A stretch of DNA of 25,712 nucleotides from Pelargonium nanum (Eukaryota > Streptophyta > Magnoliopsida > Geraniales > Geraniaceae): positions 1-25,712 of the forward strand of contig JAYMTF010001166.1 in NCBI GenBank assembly GCA_036897485.1, in the 5' to 3' direction. The notes beneath the pieces are model-generated. The model searched no databases and was not told where the DNA came from. It saw only the letters and a program-made list of their open reading frames with translations. The position numbers and the translations under genes are program-made. Below are positions 1 to 8,861 of the stretch, piece after piece. The first letter of the stretch is position 1, and each line of letters begins with the position of its first letter.

Positions 1-681
1 AGCTGGGATCAGCTGCAGGCGAAAGTGGCTGGTGTCCGTCTTCGAGCTACTACACCGGATCGATTGTGTTGGCGTCACTCCGGCAATGGTCGTTTCTCCA
101 CTTCTCAAGCTTTTAAAGTTTTGTATAGCAGGACACCATATGCACGTTTCGCATGCTCTAAATTAATATGGAAATCTGGGGTACCTCCCAATATGCAAAG
201 CTTCGCTTGGTTGGTCGCACTTGAGAGTATCCCTTGCCGGGTTTTCCTCCACCGTCGTGGTGTTTTACCGGTGCCTTCTCCATTGGTTTGCTGCATGTGT
301 AATGATAAATTGGAAGACTGTCATCACTTGGTCTTTGGCTGTCCCTGGTCGGGTCTGGTTTGGGCGAAGGTGGCGTGTCGGTGGCGTGCTCGCTGGTCTC
401 CATCTGATTCTTGCTATGGTTCTTTGTGCTCTTGGCAATCAGCTCTATCCGGGAATGCAAGAATCCGTAGAGCTTGGCATAGCTTATGCCCGGTAGTGAT
501 TTGGTTTATTTGGATCGCCCGGAATGCTTTAATCTTCGAGGACCGTCCCTTATCAGTTGATGGTACTTTTCACAATATCATAAGCTATAGTTTTTCAATT
601 CTGCATATTGTAATTGGTGTTCCATCTATCTCCTTTAGTTTCGAATCTTGGCGTCGGGATCCTATACTTTCCCTCGCTTAG
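1..681 (+). pseudogene. LINE ORF2 C-terminal end (zf-RVT region), partial
   Basis: The reading frame is open from base 1 to a stop at 679-681, so this is the C-terminal part of a longer protein that begins outside the window. It looks like the zinc-binding region (zf-RVT) that follows reverse transcriptase in plant L1-type LINEs. It has a segment KLIWKSGVPPNMQSFAWL, then a Cys/His cluster with CCMC followed by DCHHLVFGC, then the Trp-rich end with VIWFIWIARNALIF. There is no RNase H domain after it, unlike the LINE at 20458-24644, so the two belong to different lineages. No internal stop is seen in this part. Whether the full ORF is intact cannot be judged here. The family assignment is by motif recognition. 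Confidence 0.85.
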
Positions 682-750
682 ATTGGTTCTTTTTTGTACT
701 TTTATTGCCTCATTGACTTTAATAAGAGTACCGCTTGCTGATCAAAAAAA
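1..750 (+). mobile_element. 3' end of a plant L1-type LINE with A-tail
   Basis: The ORF2 end is followed by a short 3' UTR and a terminal motif GTACCGCTTGCTGATC at 728-743 with an A-run at 744-750. That is the expected 3' terminus of a non-LTR element. The 5' part lies outside the window, so the target-site duplication cannot be checked. The terminal motif recurs at the ends of the small retroposons at 1388-1414, 9477-9566 and 18427-18526. Confidence 0.8.
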
Positions 751-1036
751 GCCTAAGTTGTTCACTATTCTTGTATCATTTATGTTCTTGATCCAGACAC
801 GAAATTAGAATCTTGTTTCTTTCTTCTTCTATAAGAAGCCGAGTTTTATTCAAATAAATCGCTTTGATCAATGACAAACGACAGTGGTTCTGTGAGTGTT
901 TCCCAATCAATGATACCATTATTCAAAGGAGATAAATATAAATATTGGAGTATTCAAATGAAGACACTATTAAGATCTCCGAAGCTATGGTAACTTCAGT
1001 ATATTTGTTGAACATTTCTCCCATAAGAGCAGTGCA
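751..1036. other. AT-rich intergenic DNA, no feature recognised
   Basis: No coding signal, RNA gene or clear repeat was recognised. A short TTTCTCCCATAAG at about 1014-1026 resembles bases inside the tandem repeat that follows, so the duplicated block may once have extended further left. Confidence 0.4.
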
Positions 1037-1750
1037 GAACAAAAGACATTGAATAATGTATAACACAATGAAAATGGGTAATTTCTCCTACAAGCTGTTG
1101 ACTATATTCGTCTCTCCATAGATTTATATCACTTACTCTCTTTACTCTCAAATATTTCATAACATTATTCAAATATGATAAAACTCTTAACTAAAAATTA
1201 CTACATTAATTATCATCATGAGTTGACTCAATTTCAGAGTAATATTTCATAAATTGTGAATTAAATAAAAGCCGACAATCTCGATTTAATAACTAATAAA
1301 AATGCGTTACAAGTATCACAACCTTTCCTTTTCTTCTCAAGAAAAAGTTTCATAAAACAAAAGAATAATGTATAATACCCCGAAAAGATACGCTTGCTTA
1401 TCAAAAAAAAAAAAACCCTGAAAAGGGACAATTGCTCCCATAAGCTATTGATTAGATTCGTCTCTCCATAAACCATTCATATCACTTACTCTCTCCACTC
1501 TCAAATATCTCATAACATTATTCAAATATGATAGAACTCTTAATTAAAAATTACTATATTAATCATCATGAGTTGACTCATTAGTTTCAAAGTAATATCT
1601 CATAAACTGTGAATTAAACAAAAGCCGACAATTCTGATTTAATAACTGACAAAAAAGCGTTACAAGTATCACAACCTTTCCTTTTCATCTCATGACAAAA
1701 TTTCATAAAACAAAAAACATTGAATAATGTACCATACTATGAAACAGGGA
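1037..1750. repeat. Imperfect tandem duplication, unit about 315 bp, just over two copies
   Basis: Copy A runs from about 1040 to 1357, copy B from about 1358 to 1710, and a partial third start follows from about 1711. Shared blocks include TTCGTCTCTCCATA, ATATCACTTACTCTCT, CATAACATTATTCAAATATG, CATCATGAGTTGACTCA and GCGTTACAAGTATCACAACC. The copy A to copy B offset is about 318 bp. The copy B to third-start offset is about 353 bp, and removing a 38-bp insertion (retroposon tail plus target duplication) brings it back to about 315 bp. No coding function is visible. Confidence 0.85.
1388..1414 (+). mobile_element. Ultra-short retroposon tail (27 bp) with target-site duplication
   Basis: The insert is ATACGCTTGCTTATC followed by an A-run. 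It is flanked by 11-bp near-identical direct repeats, ACCCCGAAAAG at 1377-1387 and ACCCTGAAAAG at 1415-1425 (10 of 11 bases). The equivalent positions of the first and third repeat units lack the insert. It matches the 3' terminal motif of the LINE ending at 750 and reads as an extremely 5'-truncated LINE or SINE copy. Confidence 0.7.
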
Positions 1751-2060
1751 ACAAACACACGTCATAGTTGACTTCTTAATTTTGTGTGATAATATATCCC
1801 GATGTTTCTTCTAGAAGATAAATTACCCACTCCGTATTATAATAAGTATCTCGTTTCTTTTGAATTTTTATTTCATGACCGTGTGTCATTTTTCATAAGT
1901 TATACATGAATTATCAATAAATACAAGTATGCCGATAAACGAAGAGAAAAAAATAAATAAAAGGAAAACATAAATTGGGATTGGGTCTATTCCATTGGGC
2001 GCTAAGTTTAACCACTCTGAGTTAAAAGCCAAACAGAGGACAATGCAAAACAGATCCTCT
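1751..2060. other. Intergenic DNA with a possible Stowaway-like TIR fragment
   Basis: At 1829-1855 the sequence ACTCCGTATTATAATAAGTA resembles the Stowaway-type end seen more clearly at 6975 and 11840. No matching second end was found, so it is at best a fragment. The rest is AT-rich and likely contains upstream promoter sequence of the CCR4 gene at 2254. Confidence 0.35.
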
Positions 2061-2068
2061 CCTATATC

Positions 2069-2076
2069 TATATATA
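2069..2076 (+). promoter_or_regulatory. Probable TATA box of CCR4 copy 1
   Basis: TATATATA lies about 180 bp before the start codon and is followed by a long CT-rich stretch (about 2081-2160), a pyrimidine patch typical of plant core promoters and 5' leaders. Transcription would be expected to start near 2100. This is motif inference only. Confidence 0.5.
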
Positions 2077-2184
2077 CCACCTTTCCCTCTTCTCTCTCAT
2101 TCATATACTCACACACACCTCTCTCACTCTCACTCTCTCTGACATCAACTCTTCCTCCTCCTCCTCCAAAACCAGTCATCCCAA

Positions 2185-2193
2185 AAACCCTAA
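2185..2193 (+). promoter_or_regulatory. Telo-box-like motif in the 5' leader of CCR4 copy 1
   Basis: AAACCCTAA matches the plant telo box, often found near starts of genes for translation and RNA metabolism. Copy 2 has a one-base variant, AAAGCCCTAAAC at 8828-8839, in the same context followed by CTCCCATTT, so this leader segment is part of the duplicated unit. Confidence 0.45.
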
Positions 2194-2253
2194 ATTCCCA
2201 TTTCAGTTGCTCCTCTGTTTCTGCTCTGTCTTGGAGTTATCGTCAAGCTCACA

Positions 2254-5200
2254 ATGGACGACGCTCAAGCCTCTGATAACTACGAACTGAAAATCGAAGT
2301 CAGGCAACCCTTCACCACCCCAGTGATCGGCTACGAAATCGAACCTTTTCACAGTTTTGTCGTCAAGGACGCCGCCACGGGGTCTGAGGTTCAGCGGACC
2401 ATCAAGTACTCTTGGTTAGTCTCATTATCTCTCTGTTTTTTTCTTCTTTCTCGCTACTAGTTGTTCTTGTCGCGTTGGGTTGGTGTGAGTGTTTGTTTCG
2501 TCTATTTGGTTGCTAAGAAACGGAGAGATGGGTAAAGATCGGTTCTTTCTTTCTTTCTTGGTTATGGGTTTGGTGGAGTTCTTGGTCTTGTTCTTGTTCT
2601 TTCTTTTTTTTTTCCCTTTCATTTTCTCGACTGTGAAAATTTAACGTGTTGTGCGTGCGGGAATTGTGGAATGTGTTTCTAGAATATGAAATGTTTTTAC
2701 GCTAAATGTTTGTTCTGTTTCTGTGTAAAATGGGGTCAGGTGCGAACACTTGCTCTGTTTTATTTGATCAAATCTCTGATTGTTGCACCTTAAATGACTT
2801 GATTTTGCTTTCTTTCATTTTCAAAGTAAATTGGATTTTCTTTCTTAAATTCTGATTATCACCAACCTGATGCATCATTTGGGCAAATTATGTGAAAAAG
2901 AAATTAAAAATAAAGAGTCCCCCCTTCTTGTATCAAAAGAAAAGGGTGTGAAGGGAGTTCATTATTTACTTGATGTTTTTCTGATATTTAGGTGTTGTAT
3001 CTTGTAACTTACATTTATTTTTGAGATAGTGCAGAAAACAGATGCAAGTATACAATTCTAGCTCTCATATGGTTTTATTTACTTGATGCTTTGGTGAATA
3101 TTTGTTTCAACTTTCAAATTGCAAAGAAGCAAAGCATGCTTTGAGTGTTTCCTTAACCCAAAGAGAACTGAAATCTGTTAAGCCATTTAGTCAAGTAAAG
3201 ATAATAAACTTAAAGGTGTGATGGTTTGCCTTAAGGCTTTGACTTCTTTTGCTAGAAAGAGGCTGAATTCTTGACTGCCTGTTTAACTTGTCCTTTACAT
3301 GTTAATGGTTATTTGCTCAACTCATGGTAACATAAGTTCTATAATATCTTCATTTTATAGGTACCGAGAACGGATTTTTTGCTGTGTGCACTCTTCTATA
3401 TTGGCTACTCATCAGTGTTTAGATTGTGTAGCCTTAGAGTTACCAATCAAGGATAGTTACCATTGCCATAAACAGTGCTTCTTCGACAATTGGAATAGAC
3501 ACAGGGATCAACATTTTGAAAAAAGTGAATTTATCCGAAACAGTACTGATGGCAATTACCATGTCCCAGCACCACTTGGGAGAGATGAGAACTGTATTGA
3601 CATAGGCAATGGTGAATTAATTGATGAGAATGCTGAAGTGGTGAATAAAGATGGAATAGAATGGTTGAAGGTGGGCTCTTCAAAAACGTATTTACCAAGG
3701 ATTGCCGACTTAGATAGCATATTGAGGCTGGAATATGTAGCCATAGACGATTCAACAGGCAGACATTTATCTCCAGTAAATGTTATATTGACTGATCCTG
3801 TGAAGCATTCTCCTTCTCCTGACCCTCGTCTTATGATACAAATTGAAACTCTTCAGCAACTGTCCTCCCATGATGTAACATTCACTGTGCTATCCTACAA
3901 TATCCTTGCTGATATGTATTCTTTAAATGAGGTCAACTGCCCAAAATGGGCTCGAACATGGGTGTTCCGCAGAAAAAACTTGCTTCGAGAGATTACTGGA
4001 TATCAGGCAGATATTATTTGTCTTCAGGAGGTACTGTTTTTTCATTGTTCATGGTAATATTAGTTTTTGCATGTTAACTTTTATGCTGATTGTATTGGGA
4101 AATTTACCTTTTTAGGTTGTATAATTTCATTGTTTGCAGGTACAGAGTGATCATTTTGAAAGTTTCTTCAAACCGGAGTTGTCAAGATATGGTTACTCAG
4201 TCATGTACAAGAAAAAGAAAACAGGGGTATGTCTAAAAAAATAAAGGTTTCCAGTATATTGTTGCAATATGTTATGATAAACACACACGTGCATATACTT
4301 ATAGGGTGGATGTTATGTTACCTGAATAGACTTCTATATGTTTCTTTTCAGTGAGTCTTGCTTTGAAGTGTTTTACAGTGTACCAATTAGATATTAGTTA
4401 GTGACAATTTGGAACAAGTTCTGCTACTTGTAGGAATTTGCTTAAGGATTCATGTTGCCGACCTTAACATTGTTAGGGAAATGGCTTGGTTGTTGTTGTT
4501 GCTGCTGTACCACTACCTGTTGGAATGCCATAATAATTCAGGGAAAATGTTAAAATTGCATATTATGAAACATAAAGGATAAAACATTATGTTTTAAAAT
4601 CTGATATAGTTTAGTGTGAAAAATAAAACAAAAAGGCTCATGTTTGTTTGGTATTTGAAGTTGTTTACATGGAAATGCGGAATAAAATCAGATGGGAAAT
4701 TAAACATAAAGAAGTTTAGTGTAGAGGGTTGTGGCTAAATTCATATTATCTTTTTTGATATTATGAGGTTGATGGATATGAACTTGAAGCTATGAAGCTT
4801 TCTTCAAAACACAATTTTTATATAAGTTGGGCCATTATTTCCTATCAAATGGAGACTTATGTTTAATATGCAGCAAAGACGAGATCATATAGATGAGTTA
4901 GTAGTTGTGGAAAGTTTGCAATATATTTTCTATAATGCTATCAGCTCTGTGTTGGCTGTGGTTTAATCTCTCTTTTCATCTTAGTAATTTATAGTATGAG
5001 ACTGCAGCTGTGGGTAGTTACCAGTGCTAGTTTTAATTAACTTCCTGGCTTAAGTCGTAACAGTATATATGCATGTAGTTGGACCTTGAGGCTGGAACTG
5101 GTGTGGGCCTTACTATAGTTCATTAGTATAATTTTTAGCCTGTTACCTGGTATTCTTGTTTATTCAAGTATGTGGAATAGAATCAGGGTGGGTCACATTA

Positions 5201-8200
5201 TATGAAATTGATGTCAGTATCTTCTTGTCAAAATACACTTTTCTTGATATCCGAAAAATCCCCAGCAAAAGTTGATGATTTGGATAAGAGGCACAAAACA
5301 AATTTGAATCCTTCATGAGTGGTTTGCCAAAATTTTTTTATTGTAATTGCATTTAACTTTTTAAAACATGTTTAGTACTTCCATCTCATTATCAGTTCTG
5401 CATTTGGTAATATATATGGGTACTCCATTTAATATGCTGAACATCCAGAAGTGTACCTTCTGTAGTGTCGGCATATAAAGCATGGCCTTGTACTATGTGT
5501 TGGTCCATGTTACTTTTCTCATACTGACTAAACTTGTACACATTAGGAAATCAGTTTGAAAAGTTGTTTCTTTATTTAATTATATCAAGTATATAATTTG
5601 ATCAAATTTCTTGCAGTTGTATATAGCAGGCAAGGGATGTATACCTGATGGTTGTGCAACATTTTACCGCCAAAATCTATTCAAGGAAGTAAAGACCTAT
5701 GAGGTAAATAAACTGTGAAAATAATTATTTGTACTGAATGGGCTCTAATTTGCCGCCACAATCTATTCAAGTAAATGTTTTTTTTTTTTTTTTTTTTTCA
5801 GATTGAATTTGCAAGAGCTACAAAGTTAGTGGCAGATGCACTGGAACCTGAAAAAAGAAAAGATGGTCAAATACGTCTGATGAAGGTATCAGTGTTTCAT
5901 CTAGACTGTACCCTGCACTATCCTTCTCATCTATTTCTAAACTCCATCCCCTGGTTTTACAGGATAATGTGGCGCTTGTTGTCATATTAGAAATAGTGAA
6001 TGATGGAAGAAATCATCATCCCTTTAAATCCAGAATCTGTGTGGTAACTGGTTTCGTTTGAACTCGACATATTCAATTCTTCGTTTTCTATGCATGAATT
6101 TTGACAGTTATTCTTTTGTACCCTTAGGCAAACACCCATATACATGCAAATCCATCGAATCCAGATACGAAATTTATTCAGGTATGTAATGGTTCTATTT
6201 CTTCCAAATGGATCAAAAATCATATCGATATGACTTTCTTTTTCTTTGACTTTAGGTTTCACAGCTGGTCAAAGGATTAGAGAAAATAGCCGAGTCAAAA
6301 ATTCCTATGTTAATATGTGGGGATTTCAATTCTTTACCAGAAAGGTTAGTCTTATATTGTCACTGTTGCTTTACCTAATGATTTAGATTTATGCATCGGT
6401 TCACTAGTTAAGAACTTCTAATCTTCACAGGGTAAGTCCATTCACGATTCCTTTTTCTTTAATTAATGGATCTTGTAAAAAAAATTATATGGAAATACTA
6501 TTTCTTCATTAACATAAAGAAAGAAGCCATTCATGTAATGCAATCACTTTGGACCATCTTATCTGAGTCATGTTAGCCTGTGAATCAACATGGACTATAA
6601 TAGTCTCTCTTTGATCTAATGCACACACAGAAAGAACCCATTCATGTAATGCAATCACATTGGAACATGACAACCTCTCTTTGAGCTAATGCCCCCCCCC
6701 CCCCCCCTCACACTCAAGTAAAGGTCTCTCTCTCTTCCTATTTTTGATCGGCTCTCTCTCTCTTCCTATTACTTTCATCTACCTGTTTCTAAATCAGTGA
6801 CAATTACAGTCAAGCTAATTGCAACATCCTGTAGCCCATTTACTTGACATTGCACTAAGTCTTGGGGTGTTTCTTTTGTGTAATTGAAGAGATTTCAATT
6901 CCTCACTCCCTTTCCTCTTGTAATGTTGATATAGAGTTGGGTACGATGTATATGTTCATGTTGGAATAAAGAACTACTCCCTCCGTCCTAAAATAAGTGT
7001 CTTGTTTGACTTGCATTGGTTCGCTAGTTAAGAACTAGTATTTTCTAGTCCAGCATATGAAATCTAATACTAATTAGTCACTACTGCTTATGTTACATAA
7101 TACTGACTGTATCTTGGCATGGTTTCTTTAATGCTGGCATTTGGAAAATGATATCTTTCTGGACATTTATTGTACTGAGTCCCTCCTATGAGTGGTCTAT
7201 ATTTTTTTGTTTTTGCTTTCTAGCTATCACTACTGAGGATTTGGAAAGTGGAATATATCATACCACTGAATCAATTTGATGCATGCTATCATACTTTCTA
7301 ACTTATGTCTGATATGTTATTGCAGTGATCCTTACAAGTTTATAGTAAATGGAAAAATTGTTACCATGCCTGAGAAGGAATCTGATCCATTGGGTGTTTA
7401 TCGGCTTGTCAAACTTCAACACTCACTGCCTCTGGTAAGGTCATTGGGAAACCAAACTGCGTTTCAGATAACCTTATATTGATCTACCAGATTTTTTCTC
7501 ATGTCTGAACTTATTTCAGTTCTTTTGGGGGACATAGATACTGCAATGTTTTGGTTAATAGTACTCTCTAGTGTCCACCTGAATCCATTCTCCCAAAATA
7601 AACCTGAATCCATTCTCCCAAAATAATTCTGTCTTGTTTTACATAGGATGTGCCTCTTTTGTGAATCTTAATTGTCTTGGAGTCTATTTTTCTAATCATT
7701 CTTTCTTGCTGCTCTTATTTCAAGGCAAGTGCATATTCAGTTATCTTAAAGGCAGAGTTGGAGAAGAATAATCGATCGAGGAATATAAACCCTGATACTC
7801 ATGAACCTGTATTCACCAACCATGGTCGGCTATTCTCAGGAACCTTAGACTACATATTCTTTACAGGTACTCTCTTACCCGCATATTCCATTTCATTCGT
7901 TGGTCATGTCACATTACTATATGCTTTTGGTCAATAAAAAAGTCAAGGCACTATATTTGTTTGGATGTCATTACATGATGGAATAGCAATGTTTTGGGAC
8001 TAGGTCAAAGTGTCTTTGATTACAATCTTTCGGATTCTAAAATAACCAGAGCTTAAGATGAAACCGTGATCTGAACAGAATGACATACATCAAAATGTTG
8101 TTTAATGTTTGGTTTTCAATTTCATGTTTAGTGAATGAATTATGCATAATGTTGGATTGTCATTGTGGGCAGAGGATAGTTTGGAGGTTGAAAGTGTGCT

Positions 8201-8354
8201 GGAGCTTGTTGATAAAGATAAAGAAAGAATTGGTGGTAATAGTCTTCCTTCACCCTTATGGCCATCGGACCATATTGCGATCATGGCACGTTTCAGAATG
8301 CGACATATGCCACTATCCAGCCTGGTATCCTGGCCACCTTTACCCTCAGATCCA

Positions 8355-8393
<39 letters not shown>

Positions 8394-8411
8394 GGAAGGA
8401 GGCCTTTTTAA
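2254..8411 (+). CDS. CCR4: CCR4-type poly(A) deadenylase, copy 1 (11 exons, 600 aa)
   Basis: Exons: 2254-2414, 3361-4030, 4140-4226, 5617-5703, 5802-5885, 5963-6043, 6128-6181, 6256-6344, 7326-7434, 7725-7866, 8173-8411; all introns are GT..AG and the joined frame is 1803 nt. The product is a CCR4-NOT deadenylase of the EEP superfamily, which removes 3' poly(A) tails. Its length matches Arabidopsis CCR4a (about 600 aa). Residues 61-105 form the plant Cys/His MYND-like region (C61xxH64, C73xxC76, C89xxxC93, H101, H105), where yeast CCR4 has leucine-rich repeats. The nuclease domain starts near residue 230 with LSYNILAD (N234), ICLQEV (E277), ANTHIHA (H394), CGDFNS (D431, N433) and SDHIA (D554, H555), so catalysis should be intact. 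Oddities: LYIAGKGCIPDGC near the exon 4 start is one residue longer and diverged from copy 2, and a (CAG)11 run encodes glutamines near the C-terminus. The exon structure is my prediction. Confidence 0.92.
5753..5770 (+). repeat. Short duplicate of exon 4 sequence inside intron 4 of CCR4 copy 1
   Basis: CCGCCACAATCTATTCAA here repeats exon 4 bases 5667-5684 with one mismatch. It is followed directly by GTAAAT, a donor-like sequence, and then by a run of 21 T (5778-5798) before the exon 5 acceptor. Confidence 0.7.
6518..6692 (+). repeat. Local duplication in intron 8 of CCR4 copy 1
   Basis: CCATTCATGTAATGCAATCA occurs near 6527-6546 and again near 6638-6657. Each copy is preceded by AGAAAGAA and followed further on by CTCTCTTTGA(T/G)CTAATGC. 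Copy 2 has one diverged equivalent near 13049, so the duplication is probably specific to copy 1. It ends in a run of 16 C (6692-6707). Confidence 0.7.
6692..6707. repeat. Homopolymer (C)16
   Basis: Uninterrupted run of 16 C in intron 8 of CCR4 copy 1, followed by CT-rich microsatellite DNA to about 6770 with CTCTCTCTCTTCCTATT repeated. Exact lengths of such runs are prone to sequencing error. Confidence 0.9.
6975..7035 (+). mobile_element. Stowaway-like MITE end in intron 8 of CCR4 copy 1
   Basis: TACTCCCTCCGTCC followed by TAAAATAAGTGTC is the terminal inverted repeat type of Stowaway (Tc1/mariner-derived) MITEs. The flanking intron aligns with copy 2 (AAGAAC..CTAGTCCAGCA against AAGAAC..TTTAGTCCAGCA near 13470-13495), where this segment is absent. 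Only one end is visible, so it is a partial element. Confidence 0.55.
7577..7626. repeat. Perfect 25-bp tandem duplication in intron 9 of CCR4 copy 1
   Basis: The 25-bp unit beginning ACCTGAATCCATTCTCCC occurs at 7577-7601 and again at 7602-7626 without mismatch. It is non-coding. Confidence 0.9.
8358..8390 (+). repeat. (CAG)11 microsatellite coding for polyglutamine
   Basis: Eleven uninterrupted CAG codons in the last exon of CCR4 copy 1, 18 bp before the stop codon. In copy 2 the flanking NPW codons are followed by LEEALGI with no CAG run, so the tract is copy-specific. Uninterrupted CAG suggests a length-variable locus. Confidence 0.95.
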
Positions 8412-8827
8412 AAAAAGGAGGAGGTATTGTATTTGGTAGTAGTTGGTACAAAACACACACAAATACATTGGCAAATTATAGATAGAGATGATACAGTCAC
8501 AGAGAGCTCAATAGACAATAGTCAATAGTCAATAGTCATGCATGTGTAGCAGTGATGGCATTTTTGGCCTGTAAATCACAGCACATCGAAAGACAATGTC
8601 AAGACAAATACAAATTCATATTTTCATTCTTTCTACAATTCATCTCATTTTGAATTTGGTGATTATCTTGTTCCTTTTTCCTCTGCTTCAACCCACTCAG
8701 TTTTTGGACAAACCCTTCCCCAAGCTACAGCTACAGCTACAGCTACAGTACATTGAAGTAGTCAATAAATAAATATATTACAGTAATTTTAATATTAAAA
8801 AAAACGGTATTGAAAATGCAAACACTA
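8412..8827 (+). other. Short spacer between the CCR4 copies: 3' end of copy 1 and promoter of copy 2
   Basis: Only 450 bp separate the copy 1 stop from the copy 2 start codon. The spacer holds a heptamer tandem repeat (AATAGTC units, about 8516-8538), a hexamer repeat (CTACAG units, about 8723-8747) and a possible AATAAA poly(A) signal at 8764-8769. Both the terminator of copy 1 and the promoter of copy 2 must lie here, or copy 2 uses upstream sequence. No convincing TATA box was chosen. Confidence 0.5.
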
Positions 8828-8861
8828 AAAGCCCTAAACTCCCATTTGTGGTGAGATCAAA

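Noticed and set aside
1886..2179. Minus-strand open frame of 97 codons overlapping the CCR4 leader
   Set aside because: It arises from the CT-rich leader read in reverse (Glu/Gly/Arg-rich), with no domain.
8258..8485. Poly-alanine frame over the CAG run
   Set aside because: It is a shifted reading of the last CCR4 exon. The glutamine frame continues the EEP domain.
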